Assembly: GCA_016932555.1 (NCBI GenBank)
Contig: JAFGCQ010000013.1
Location: 1-57,087, forward strand
DNA: 57,087 nt
DNA from: Candidatus Zambryskiibacteriota bacterium
GTDB lineage: Bacteria; Patescibacteriota; Minisyncoccia; Phycocordibacterales; WO2-35-19
Reading direction: 5' to 3'
The position numbers and the translations under genes were made by a program. Positions 8,353 through 15,535 of the stretch are shown in pieces; the first letter of the stretch is position 1; every line of letters starts with the position of its first letter. The notes under the pieces are model-generated. The model ran no database searches. It was given only the letters and a program-made list of their open reading frames with translations, and was not told the origin of the DNA.

Positions 8353-8826
8353 ATGGCGTTTAATTGGGATTTAACCTTATTTTTCATATCTCTTGTCGCC
8401 ATAGTAGTGGCTCTAATTGCTCTTATTATAGCTATAATAATGCAAGTTAAAGTCCGCAGAATATTCAGGAGTGCCAATACTCCGAACTTAGAAAGATTAA
8501 TTGGTCTCCACAGCAAAACTCTGGAAAATCTCTTAAAATTCCAGACAGAAGCCACTGGATATATAAAATCTTTGGATAAACGAGTTAAGACTAAAACCAA
8601 CAGCGCCTATACTCTAAGATTCAATTCTTTTCAAGGTGAAGGTATTGGCGGTAATCAAAGTTTTAGTAGTGTTTTGACTGATGAAGAAGGTAATGGAGTA
8701 ATAATAACAAGTATGCATACCAGAGAAAGAACCAACGTTTTTGCCAAACCCTTGAAAAATTGGTTAAGTGAATACCAACTCTCTGAAGAAGAGAAAAAAG
8801 CTCTAAAATGGGCTGAAGAAAAATAA
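8353..8826 (+). CDS. DUF4446 family membrane protein
   Basis: 157 residues. One N-terminal membrane helix (about 8-31) is followed by a soluble domain with the DUF4446 pattern: LRFNSFQGEGIGGNQSFSSVL, GVIITSMHTRERTNVFAKP, then SEYQLSEEEKKAL. Function unknown. It is the first gene of a unit with infB (4-base gap) and rbfA, and its message is probably leaderless. Confidence 0.85.
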   Translation: MAFNWDLTLFFISLVAIVVALIALIIAIIMQVKVRRIFRSANTPNLERLIGLHSKTLENLLKFQTEATGYIKSLDKRVKTKTNSAYTLRFNSFQGEGIGGNQSFSSVLTDEEGNGVIITSMHTRERTNVFAKPLKNWLSEYQLSEEEKKALKWAEEK

Positions 8827-8830
8827 ATTT

Positions 8831-10309
8831 ATGTCAAAAGAAAAAACAAAAAGACCCCCAATAGTGGTTGTTATGGGTCATATTGATCACGGCAAATCAA
8901 CTTTATTGGATTACATAAGAAAAACTAATACTACTGAAAAAGAAGTTGGCGGTATTACTCAACATATCTCTGCTTATGAAGCCACTTGTGACGTTAGTGG
9001 TAAAAAGCGAAAAATCACTTTTTTAGATACTCCTGGGCATGAAGCTTTCTGCGCTATCAGAGCAAGAGGCGCCAAAGTAGCCGATTTGGCTATTTTAGTT
9101 GTATCCACTGAAGATGGTGTAAAAACTCAAACCATCGAAGCCTTGGATTGTATTAGAACTGATAAAATACCTTTTATTGTAGCTCTAAATAAAATAGACA
9201 GCCTTAAAGCTGATCTAAACAAAACCAGGCAAGATCTGGCTGAACATGAAATTATAGTTGAGGGTTGGGGTGGTATTATCCCAGCAGTAGCTATCTCTGC
9301 TAAAACCGGAGAAGGCATTCCAGAACTTTTAGAAATGGTTACTCTGCAAGCAGATCTTGAGGAATTTTATGGAGACCCAGAACTTCCAGCAGAGGGTTAT
9401 GTAATAGAAAGCAATTTAAACCCCCAACAAGGTATCTCAACAACTTTAATAATCAAAAATGGTTCACTTAAAATCGGACAGTTTCTCGCCGTGCCAAGTG
9501 CTTATACACCAGTAAGAACAATAGAGGATTATAAAGGAGACAACATAAAAGAAGCTGGACCATCTTGTCCTATTCGTATTATGGGTTGGAATGCTGGGCC
9601 AAAAGTTGGTAGTCATTTTGTAAGTTTCCAAAATAAAGAAGAAGCTATTAAATATGCTCAAGAAAATAAACAAAAAGAATGCAATAGTAAATGTATTGTT
9701 CCTGAAGGTTGCCAAGTCTTCAACGTAATAATAAAAGCAGATACTTCTGGTTCATTGGATGCAGTAGAGCATGAACTGCAAAAATTGAACAACGATAAGA
9801 CTGTCATTAAAATAATTTCTAAAGATGTCGGCATCATTACCGAAAAAGATATAAAAATGGCAACCATTAAAAATAGTTTAGTCTTAGGGTTTAATGTTGG
9901 TACCGATAAAAGCGCTGAAGTTTTAGCAATGAGAGACAACACTGAAATAAAAACCTTCAGAATGATTTATGATTTAATAGATTACGCCAAAGAAAAAATG
10001 GCTGAAATAACCCCAACCGAAACCAAAGAAATTATATCGGGTATCGCCAAAATCTTAAAAACTTTTAGCCAAAATAAAGATAAACAAGTGGTAGGCGGTA
10101 AAGTAGGAGAAGGGGTAATTAAATCTGGAGAAAAAGTTAAAATATTTCGCAAAGAAGAATTTTTAGGTGAAGGCAAAATAAAAGAATTGCAAATTAAAAA
10201 GACAAAAACCGGTGAGGTAAAAGAAGGACAAGAGTTTGGTATGATGATTGAATCAAAAATAGAAATAATAGAAAAAGATACAATCAAGTCAGTATTATTA
10301 ACAAAATAA
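8831..10309 (+). CDS. infB: Translation initiation factor IF-2, short form
   Basis: 492 residues. The GTPase that brings initiator tRNA to the 30S subunit. It begins directly at the G domain: P-loop GHIDHGKST, switch II DTPGHEAF, NKID, then SAK. Domains II, III (CQVFNVIIKADTSGSLDAV) and C-terminal IV follow. The long N-terminal region of most bacterial IF-2 is missing, as in other reduced CPR genomes. It is followed four bases later by rbfA. Confidence 0.95.
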   Translation: MSKEKTKRPPIVVVMGHIDHGKSTLLDYIRKTNTTEKEVGGITQHISAYEATCDVSGKKRKITFLDTPGHEAFCAIRARGAKVADLAILVVSTEDGVKTQTIEALDCIRTDKIPFIVALNKIDSLKADLNKTRQDLAEHEIIVEGWGGIIPAVAISAKTGEGIPELLEMVTLQADLEEFYGDPELPAEGYVIESNLNPQQGISTTLIIKNGSLKIGQFLAVPSAYTPVRTIEDYKGDNIKEAGPSCPIRIMGWNAGPKVGSHFVSFQNKEEAIKYAQENKQKECNSKCIVPEGCQVFNVIIKADTSGSLDAVEHELQKLNNDKTVIKIISKDVGIITEKDIKMATIKNSLVLGFNVGTDKSAEVLAMRDNTEIKTFRMIYDLIDYAKEKMAEITPTETKEIISGIAKILKTFSQNKDKQVVGGKVGEGVIKSGEKVKIFRKEEFLGEGKIKELQIKKTKTGEVKEGQEFGMMIESKIEIIEKDTIKSVLLTK

Positions 10310-10313
10310 TAAA

Positions 10314-10658
10314 ATGCATCAGCCAGTCAGATATAAAGATGAAAAAACTTCTTCCCTGCTTAAAAAATTCGCCGCGGAATATTTCGAATCAGAAGCCAGC
10401 AACCAATCGCTTATAACTATCACCAAGGTAGAAGTTTTTGAAAGGGGCAGAAAAGCTTTTATATTTTTCACTACTCTGCCGCAAGAAAAAGAGGCAGAAG
10501 CTCTAGATTTCATGAAGCGCCGGGCAAAAAATTTCCGACAATTTGTTATGACAAAAAAATCTTTTGGCTTTACTCCTAAAATAGACTTTTATATTGATCA
10601 GGGTGAACATAATCGCCAGAAGATAGATGAGTTAATTGAAAATGAATATAAAAATTGA
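10314..10658 (+). CDS. rbfA: Ribosome-binding factor A
   Basis: 114 residues with the RbfA KH-like fold. LITITKVEVFERGRKAFIFF corresponds to the conserved ITxVxVSxDLxxAxVF strand, and TPKIDFYIDQGEHNRQKIDELI is the conserved end. It matures the 16S 5' end in the 30S subunit. It is co-transcribed with infB, the usual bacterial pairing. Confidence 0.85.
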   Translation: MHQPVRYKDEKTSSLLKKFAAEYFESEASNQSLITITKVEVFERGRKAFIFFTTLPQEKEAEALDFMKRRAKNFRQFVMTKKSFGFTPKIDFYIDQGEHNRQKIDELIENEYKN

Positions 10659-10674
10659 TAATCTTTAAATATTC

Positions 10675-10746
10675 GGCCTAGTCGCCAAGTGGTAAGGCAA
10701 GGGTCTGCAAAACCCTTATACGGCGGTTCAATTCCGCCCTAGGCCT
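10675..10746 (+). tRNA. tRNA-Cys (GCA anticodon)
   Basis: Acceptor stem GGCCTAG/CTAGGCC, anticodon loop CTGCAAA (GCA), T stem GGCGG/CCGCC, discriminator T as expected for Cys. CCA is not encoded. Confidence 0.94.
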
Positions 10747-10750
10747 CATT

Positions 10751-10833
10751 GCTCGGATGGTGGAATGGTATACACGAAGGACTTAAAATCCTTTGGTCGC
10801 AAGACCTTGTGGGTTCAAATCCCACTCCGAGCA
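10751..10833 (+). tRNA. tRNA-Leu (TAA anticodon)
   Basis: Acceptor stem GCTCGGA/TCCGAGC, anticodon loop CTTAAAA (TAA), a class II variable arm (TTGGTCGCAAGACC) and discriminator A. Confidence 0.94.
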
Positions 10834-10875
10834 CAAATTTATTTTTTAGAAATTTTGTAGTATATTAAACTTATT

Positions 10876-10949
10876 CCGCCCATAGCTCAGCTTGGTAGAG
10901 CAGTCGCCTCTTAAGCGAACGGTCCTAGGTTCGAGTCCTAGTGGGCGGA
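10876..10949 (+). tRNA. tRNA-Lys (CTT anticodon)
   Basis: Acceptor stem CCGCCCA/TGGGCGG, T8-A9, D stem GCTC/GAGC, anticodon loop CTCTTAA (CTT), T stem CTAGG/CCTAG, discriminator A. The outer anticodon-stem pair is a G-A mismatch. CCA is not encoded. Confidence 0.9.
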
Positions 10950-10956
10950 CATGATA

Positions 10957-10984
10957 AAAAAATGTGAACTGCTTCACATTTTTT
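10957..10984 (+). terminator. Intrinsic terminator after the tRNA cluster
   Basis: A 12-bp stem (10957-10968 with 10973-10984) around CTGC. Its 3' arm ends in a T6 run. Confidence 0.75.
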
Positions 10985-10987
10985 GAT

Positions 10988-11137
10988 ACATGTCCGAGAC
11001 GGAGGCATGTTTTTGCAACAGCAAAAACAGCCAAGTCAGGGTCGTGAAATTTTGCGAGCGACGGCGAGCAAAATATTCCTGACGACAGAAAGCAAAAACC
11101 TCGAGGCGGGGTCGCGCAAAATTTCCGTCAGGAAATT
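10988..11137. other. Hairpin-rich non-coding stretch between tRNA-Lys and pyrF
   Basis: Several inverted repeats follow one another: ACATG/CATGT (10988-11010), GTTTTTGC/GCAAAAAC (11009-11028), nested GTCAGG/CCTGAC with ATTTTGC/GCAAAAT (11035-11083), and AAATTTCC/GGAAATTT around GTCA (11118-11137). No credible gene covers it. It could be repeat debris or the structured edge of the imported pyr segment. Confidence 0.4.
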
Positions 11138-11221
11138 TATGTGTGACGATAAGAATTTTCCACTGCAGATCTTACAAATTCAGCCCGCCATATGTAGAGG
11201 GTGGGTATTAAAATTCGGATA

Positions 11222-11248
11222 TTGACATTAATATCTCTTATGGTAGTT
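11222..11248 (+). promoter_or_regulatory. Possible pyrF promoter
   Basis: A consensus TTGACA (11222-11227) lies about 70 bases before the pyrF ATG. The best -10 at 16-17 bases (TAGTTT) is poor, so the assignment is tentative. Confidence 0.3.
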
Positions 11249-11296
11249 TTATACCAGAAAATTATCCCTGAGAAATCAGACCAGAAAGGAAATCTG

Positions 11297-12007
11297 ATGG
11301 AGATAAAGGACAGAATTATCGTTGCCTTGGATGTGAGCAGTCTAGACAAAGCTCAATCCCTGGTTGAAGAACTCGTTCCCCATGTTGGTTGTTTCAAGGT
11401 TGGTTTGGAACTTCTGACAGCAATTGGGGCTCCGAAAGTAGTGGAGTTCTTACATAGTCTAGGAGGAAAAGTCTTTCTGGACAGCAAGTTTGACGACATC
11501 CCCAATACTGTAGGCAAAGCTTCAGCAGCTGCCTCCGGACTGGGAGTATCCATGTTCAATGTCCATGCTTCAGCCGGCGTGGAAGCGATGATGGCAGCCG
11601 TGGAGAACAAGGGGTCTTCCCAAGTTCTGGCTGTCACCGTTCTCACCTCATTGGAAGAAAACAACGCCCACCTCATCTTCGGGGGTCCGAGCAAGGCAAA
11701 AGTTCTTCAGTTGGCTCGCGACGCCAAACTCGCTGGAGTAGATGGCATCATCTGTTCTCCGCAAGAGCTGGAACTTCTCGGCAAACAGAAGGAACTCGCA
11801 GACTTGTTGAAGGTGACACCTGGCATCAGACCGGAATGGGCTGCTGCGGGAGATCAGAAACGCATAACAACGCCTGTTATAGCAATCAAAGCCGGAGCGA
11901 CAGCGTTGGTCATTGGTCGTCCCATTACCAAGCCTCCCGAAGAAATCGGTAAGCCCGCGGAAGCAGCAAAGCGTATCGCTGAGGAAATCTCCACGGCATT
12001 GGGTTAG
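11297..12007 (+). CDS. pyrF: Orotidine 5'-phosphate decarboxylase
   Basis: 236 residues, a TIM-barrel enzyme converting OMP to UMP. The signature DSKFDDIPNTV carries the catalytic D-x-K-x-x-D, and VTPGIRP and the phosphate-binding VIGRPI are present near the C-terminus. I start at ATG 11297, which has AAGGA six bases upstream and the family N-terminus IIVALDVSS. The gene is visibly richer in G+C than its neighbours and carries a strong Shine-Dalgarno, suggesting acquisition. Together with pyrE it covers the last two UMP steps. No other pyr genes lie in the window. Confidence 0.93.
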   Translation: MEIKDRIIVALDVSSLDKAQSLVEELVPHVGCFKVGLELLTAIGAPKVVEFLHSLGGKVFLDSKFDDIPNTVGKASAAASGLGVSMFNVHASAGVEAMMAAVENKGSSQVLAVTVLTSLEENNAHLIFGGPSKAKVLQLARDAKLAGVDGIICSPQELELLGKQKELADLLKVTPGIRPEWAAAGDQKRITTPVIAIKAGATALVIGRPITKPPEEIGKPAEAAKRIAEEISTALG

Positions 12008-12026
12008 AAAGGAGACAGAACAGGTT

Positions 12027-12656
12027 ATGAACGAACAGGCCGTATTAGAGGTGTTGGGTCGTGTGGGAGCTGTCATCAAGGATAGCCACATCGTCTACAC
12101 TTCCGGTAAGCACGGGACAGCCTATATCAACAAGGATGCGGTATACCCGCATACTGGTGAAATATCAAAGCTGTGTCGGGTAATTGCCGAACGATATACT
12201 GGAAACAACATCCAAGTAGTCATTGCCCCTGCGATTGGTGGAGTCATTCTTTCGCAGTGGACATCTCACCATCTGACCGAAATCACTGGGGTTGAAGTGC
12301 TCGGTGTTTACGCCGAAAAGACGGAAGACGACACCTTTGTGATTAAGCGAGGCTACAACAATCTCGTCCCTGGTAAGAATGTCCTCGTGGTTGAAGATGT
12401 TCTTACTACTGGCGGTTCAGCAAAGAAAGTTGTGGAAGCTGCAAGAGCTTTGGGTGGTAATGTAGTTGCTCTTGCTGTGCTCTGCAACCGCGGCGGAATT
12501 ACTCCGCAAGATGTCAGCGATGTTCCGGAACTTTTCGCCCTCGTTAATGTTACGTTGGACGCTTGGGATGAGGATCAGTGCCCTCTCTACAAAGACGGCA
12601 TACCCATAAACACCGAGGTCGGCAAGGGAAGGGACTTTCTCGCTCGTAAGGGGTAA
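12027..12656 (+). CDS. pyrE: Orotate phosphoribosyltransferase
   Basis: 209 residues. The enzyme attaches PRPP-derived ribose phosphate to orotate. The PRPP motif VLVVEDVLTTGGS is clear, with YTSGKHGTAYINKD at the N-terminus. I start at ATG 12027, with AAAGGAG about a dozen bases upstream, 19 bases after the pyrF stop. Base composition matches pyrF, so the two form an operon that probably moved together. A perfect 13-bp terminator follows. Confidence 0.9.
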   Translation: MNEQAVLEVLGRVGAVIKDSHIVYTSGKHGTAYINKDAVYPHTGEISKLCRVIAERYTGNNIQVVIAPAIGGVILSQWTSHHLTEITGVEVLGVYAEKTEDDTFVIKRGYNNLVPGKNVLVVEDVLTTGGSAKKVVEAARALGGNVVALAVLCNRGGITPQDVSDVPELFALVNVTLDAWDEDQCPLYKDGIPINTEVGKGRDFLARKG

Positions 12657-12686
12657 CCTCTTGCAAACAGTTCTTATTTTAATATC

Positions 12687-12722
12687 AGAGAGTGGAACTG
12701 GTAGTTCCACTCTCTCTTTTTT
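12687..12722 (+). terminator. Strong intrinsic terminator of pyrF-pyrE
   Basis: A perfect 13-bp stem (12687-12699 with 12703-12715), a GGT loop and a T6 run. Confidence 0.9.
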
Positions 12723-12852
12723 ATGCTAAACTACTCACATACCGCAGTTTCTCCCTAATTTCAGCCATATATTCCATATCGGAGAAGACCGAGATAATTG
12801 GAATAACGAACAGTACGGGGGACAGAAATAATTTTTATTTAAATTAACTCAT
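12723..12852 (-). other. Possible degraded coding remnant
   Basis: On the minus strand an open frame without a start reads SDMEYMAEIREKLRYVSSLA before a TAA near 12723. It has amphipathic, protein-like character. Beside it is GGGGGACAG, the kind of sequence seen at transposon-derived scars. Nothing firmer can be said. Confidence 0.2.
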
Positions 12853-12876
12853 TTTAAACCATGGTGTTGAATAAGT
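12853..12876. repeat. Flanking repeat, copy A, by the PaaX/Cas2-like gene
   Basis: It matches 13470-13493 at about 19 of 24 positions around a shared ATGGTGTTG core, in the same orientation. The two copies bracket the gene. Confidence 0.4.
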
Positions 12877-12882
12877 AACGTA

Positions 12883-13455
12883 TTAAATTTTAAAAAATTT
12901 TTTAGCTCCTTCATCTCTCTCTATTTCTTTTGCTATTATGAATCGTACATACTCACGAACTTCATAAGCTTCCGCTACTTTGAGTACATTTTCTTTACAT
13001 TTATAAGGATATATATAAATAGATTTTTCAAGATTGTACATACCTATAAATTGCAGAGCTCTTGATAATTTGCGTCTAAAATTACTTTTTTCTTCGGGAA
13101 TATCAAAAGTAATGATTCTCCAAAAACCATCCCATTTTTTGCCTTTAATTAATTTAAATTTTCTTATGTTTTCTCTTAACCAATAAGATTTACCTTTTGT
13201 TGTAATTTCCAGAAAAAAATATCCATTTTTACCTTTTTTATATTTTATGAGACCCCTTTTTTCTAATGTGTTTAAAGATCTTTTAATTCTAGTTTTAGCA
13301 CGATAATCAGGCACCATTCCCAACAATTTCATGATATGACCTGCAGCATTAGGTACAGTTATCATAAGAGTCAGTATGAATCCAATTTTTGCTACACATT
13401 CCAAAATTTCTTTAGCTCGTTCGTTTTTCTTGTATTTTTTTAATATCTTTTTCAT
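12883..13455 (-). CDS. PaaX-like regulator with Cas2-fold domain
   Basis: 190 residues. The N-terminal half includes a winged-helix stretch (IKRSLNTLEKRGLIKYKKG). The C-terminal half begins WDGFWRIITFDIPEEKSNFR and continues LSRALQFIGMYNLEKSIYIYPY, the ferredoxin-like Cas2-type domain of PaaX proteins. In CPR genomes such proteins occur without CRISPR arrays, and none is seen here. A probable operator (ACACTATGGTGT, 13473-13484) overlaps the likely -10 (TAAAAT, 13473-13468), suggesting autoregulation. Target genes are unknown. Confidence 0.7.
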   Translation of the reverse strand: MKKILKKYKKNERAKEILECVAKIGFILTLMITVPNAAGHIMKLLGMVPDYRAKTRIKRSLNTLEKRGLIKYKKGKNGYFFLEITTKGKSYWLRENIRKFKLIKGKKWDGFWRIITFDIPEEKSNFRRKLSRALQFIGMYNLEKSIYIYPYKCKENVLKVAEAYEVREYVRFIIAKEIERDEGAKKFFKI

Positions 13456-13469
13456 TTACCTATACCTAT

Positions 13470-13493
13470 TTTACACTATGGTGTTGGGTAGGT
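13470..13493. repeat. Flanking repeat, copy B, with operator-like palindrome
   Basis: Contains ACACTATGGTGT, an ACAC/GTGT dyad over the probable promoter of the PaaX/Cas2-like gene. It is similar to 12853-12876 on the other side of the gene. Confidence 0.4.
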
Positions 13494-13608
13494 TATTAAG
13501 AAAGTGAATAATATAATTTAGTAATTTATGGTAATATTGTTCAATATAACAATAACAAATAACGATAGTGTAAAGTAACATAAAATTTTTAAGTCTTTTT
13601 GATAATTT

Positions 13609-13692
13609 GGGCGGGTGGCGTAATGGTAGCCGCGCTAGTTTTAGGAACTAGTTCCGTAAGGAGTGGGAGTTCGAATCTCCCCCCGCCCACCA
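13609..13692 (+). tRNA. tRNA-Leu (TAG anticodon)
   Basis: Acceptor stem GGGCGGG/CCCGCCC, anticodon loop TTTAGGA (TAG), a class II variable arm, discriminator A, and CCA encoded at 13690-13692. Confidence 0.94.
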
Positions 13693-13693
13693 A

Positions 13694-13722
13694 TTTGCTT
13701 TTTATTTTTTAAATGATATAAT
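13694..13722 (+). promoter_or_regulatory. Promoter of the RNase P RNA
   Basis: TGATATAAT, an extended -10 with TATAAT at 13717-13722. A weak TTTGCT lies 17 bases upstream. The predicted start, seven bases on, coincides with the 5' strand of the P1 helix at 13729. Confidence 0.65.
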
Positions 13723-13728
13723 TATTAA

Positions 13729-14066
13729 AGATTTTCATTCCGACAGCTACTGTTGTCTGCTTTCGCTAAAGCTATAGCGGATAACAGAGGAAAGTCCGAA
13801 CACTCACCGCGTAAAATTGCTTCGCAATCACGCGGTAACAGAGTAGCGGGTAACGCCCGTCTAGAGCAATCTACGAGGTGCGAACAGAAACGACCCGGTT
13901 AAGTCCGGCTGAAACGTGCTAAATCCTTACTTGTGTGCAAGGCCGTGTCCGCCTTGGGCGGAAGTGCCGCTTGAAGTTATTGGCAACAATAATTCCAGAT
14001 AAATTGCTGGAAACCCTTAAACTTTGTTCAGGGTAAACAGAATTCGGCTTACGAGAATGAAAATCT
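13729..14066 (+). ncRNA. rnpB: RNase P RNA (class A type)
   Basis: Catalytic RNA that cuts tRNA 5' leaders. The conserved GAGGAAAGTCCGAACACTC (CR-I) and the distal ACAGAATTCGGCTTA form P4. The ends pair as P1: AGATTTTCATTC (13729-13740) with GAATGAAAATCT (14055-14066), a perfect 12-bp helix. The AACAGAAACGACC segment and the GTGCAAGGCCGTGTCCGCCTT hairpin region are as expected. The length of about 338 bases is slightly short for class A. Confidence 0.95.
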
Positions 14067-14074
14067 AAAAACAT

Positions 14075-14111
14075 GCAAAAACTGCCCTAACCGGCAGTTT
14101 TTGCTTGCTTT
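14075..14111 (+). terminator. Intrinsic terminator of rnpB
   Basis: A 12-bp stem (14075-14086 with 14093-14104) and a 6-base loop, followed by TTGCTTTTTTT. Confidence 0.85.
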
Positions 14112-14132
14112 TTTTATATATTATGATATAAT
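14105..14132 (+). promoter_or_regulatory. Promoter of the SPFH gene
   Basis: TTGCTT (14105-14110), a 16-base spacer and TATAAT (14127-14132) in a TGATATAAT extended -10. It is interleaved with the tail of the rnpB terminator. Confidence 0.6.
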
Positions 14133-14175
14133 ATCGCTAGATCAGTAATTTTGACATTCAATCTTAGGAGGAAAT

Positions 14176-15417
14176 ATGGAAAACATGTGGATTTTTGTTT
14201 TGTGGGTAGTGAGTGTGATGTCTGTGCTCGGCACAGCATTTCTACTCTGGAAAATTTGGGACAAGAAACAAACAAAAAGACAAAGCCCCCAAAAAGGTAT
14301 TCTGGCTCAATATATTGGGTCAGGAATTATTTACTTGTTTATTTTAATCTTGGGATTCCTGAATACTCAAGATAATGGCATTGATTGGCGGATTATAGCC
14401 TCAGTATTTGTTGTATGCCATATCTTTCTCAGCATAGTAATAATTAGAGAAAGAGAGTTGGGTGCTTTGTTTTTCTTAGGTAAACCCATAGCTGACATAT
14501 CTTCTGGGCCTCATTTTGCCTTTTGGCCCGCAGTGTATGTTCGTAGAGAGACCCGCAACATAATTCAGATCGAGATCGGGGTCTTAACACCAGAAGAAAG
14601 ACAAAAAGCCGAGGCTTTGAAGAGTTCGGAATCTGTCTATCTTTTTGAAGATCCATTTTATGTCAACTGGGGAGATATAGATTCTGCAGAAAATGTGACT
14701 GAAAAAGAAATAAAAAGATTTAAAGACAATCCATATGCCAAACCTTTAGTTACAGCTACTCATCTAACTATCAGGTTTGAAATCTTCAGTCTAACCAGCT
14801 TGATCATGAAAGCAGGAGATTTAAACAGTGCAATAGAGCTCATACGCAAAGTTGCAACTTCTACACTCATAAGTTATGCCGGTAAATCTTTTGTAGGCAG
14901 AGCCCTATCACAAATGGATCAAGTAGACGAAATGCTCAAAACAACTATTGAAAATTTCGTTGTAGATCCGGGAAGTGAACGCTACCAGAAAAAGCCTGAG
15001 CATTCTTGGGGTGTTAATATCAGAAGATCTCAAATCACCCGAATGGGAACAGCCAAAAGATTAAGTAAAGCTATGGCAAATCGAGGGAAAGCTATATATG
15101 ATGCCCAAGCTGAAAAATTCAGACTGGCTGAGACTGCCGCCGGAGAAGCCGAAGCAATTAAACTAAAAGCTGAAGCTGATAAAATTCGGCTTGAAAAAGA
15201 AGGTGCTGGCAGAGCAGAAGCTGAGAGATTGTTATTTGTGGCTCGGAAGAGAGGTATTAAAGAATTAGCAAAAGCTCTAGAAACTGAAGAAGGAAAACTC
15301 GCTTTACAACTTGAGACCCTTCAAACGGGTTTGAAAGAAGGAAAAGCGATAATTCTTCCAATAGAATTGCAGAAATTAGCCGGCGCTTTGAGCAATTTTG
15401 TTTCTCCTAGTAGCTAG
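14176..15417 (+). CDS. SPFH/band 7 (flotillin/prohibitin-like) membrane protein
   Basis: 413 residues. Three N-terminal hydrophobic segments (about 4-24, 46-64, 73-92) precede an SPFH domain (IIRERELGALFFLGKPI onward), then a long Ala/Glu/Lys helix (AEKFRLAETAAGEAEAIKLKAEADKI) typical of flotillins and prohibitins. Such proteins form membrane-bound oligomeric scaffolds. AGGAGG lies four bases before the ATG. The gene has its own promoter and terminator. A membrane-anchored lysozyme-like gene follows, so both may act at the cell envelope. Confidence 0.8.
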   Translation: MENMWIFVLWVVSVMSVLGTAFLLWKIWDKKQTKRQSPQKGILAQYIGSGIIYLFILILGFLNTQDNGIDWRIIASVFVVCHIFLSIVIIRERELGALFFLGKPIADISSGPHFAFWPAVYVRRETRNIIQIEIGVLTPEERQKAEALKSSESVYLFEDPFYVNWGDIDSAENVTEKEIKRFKDNPYAKPLVTATHLTIRFEIFSLTSLIMKAGDLNSAIELIRKVATSTLISYAGKSFVGRALSQMDQVDEMLKTTIENFVVDPGSERYQKKPEHSWGVNIRRSQITRMGTAKRLSKAMANRGKAIYDAQAEKFRLAETAAGEAEAIKLKAEADKIRLEKEGAGRAEAERLLFVARKRGIKELAKALETEEGKLALQLETLQTGLKEGKAIILPIELQKLAGALSNFVSPSS

Positions 15418-15436
15418 TGTAATTAATGCACAAACA

Positions 15437-15476
15437 AAAGCCGTTATTTCATCAGTGAAATAACGGCTTTACTTTT
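15437..15476 (+). terminator. Intrinsic terminator
   Basis: A perfect 15-bp stem (15437-15451 with 15456-15470), a 4-base loop, then ACTTTT. It closes the SPFH gene. Confidence 0.85.
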
Positions 15477-15487
15477 GATAATGTATA

Positions 15488-15496
15488 TGATATAAT
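15488..15496 (+). promoter_or_regulatory. Extended -10 of the lysozyme-like gene
   Basis: TGATATAAT. The gene begins 40 bases downstream with GGAGGG at 15523-15528. Confidence 0.6.
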
Positions 15497-15535
15497 ATAA
15501 AAAGATAGTTATTTTAAAATTAGGAGGGTAAGATA

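Noticed and set aside
8310-8600. N-terminal extension of the cysteine desulfurase up to 8600
   Set aside because: It is the antisense of the DUF4446 gene and lies upstream of the promoter of the shorter form.
10846-11034. 62-residue minus-strand ORF containing GLEPRTVRLRGDCSTKLSYGR
   Set aside because: It is the antisense of tRNA-Lys, a well-known spurious ORF type.
11201-11296. Upstream start for pyrF at 11201
   Set aside because: The extra residues do not fit the family. ATG 11297 has a good Shine-Dalgarno and the conserved N-terminus.
13473-13484. CRISPR-Cas locus suggested by the Cas2-like gene
   Set aside because: No repeat-spacer array and no cas1 or effector gene nearby. The protein fits PaaX better.
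14151-14375. 74-residue ORF overlapping the SPFH gene start
   Set aside because: It is a frame shadow of the SPFH gene, which has the AGGAGG and conserved domains.
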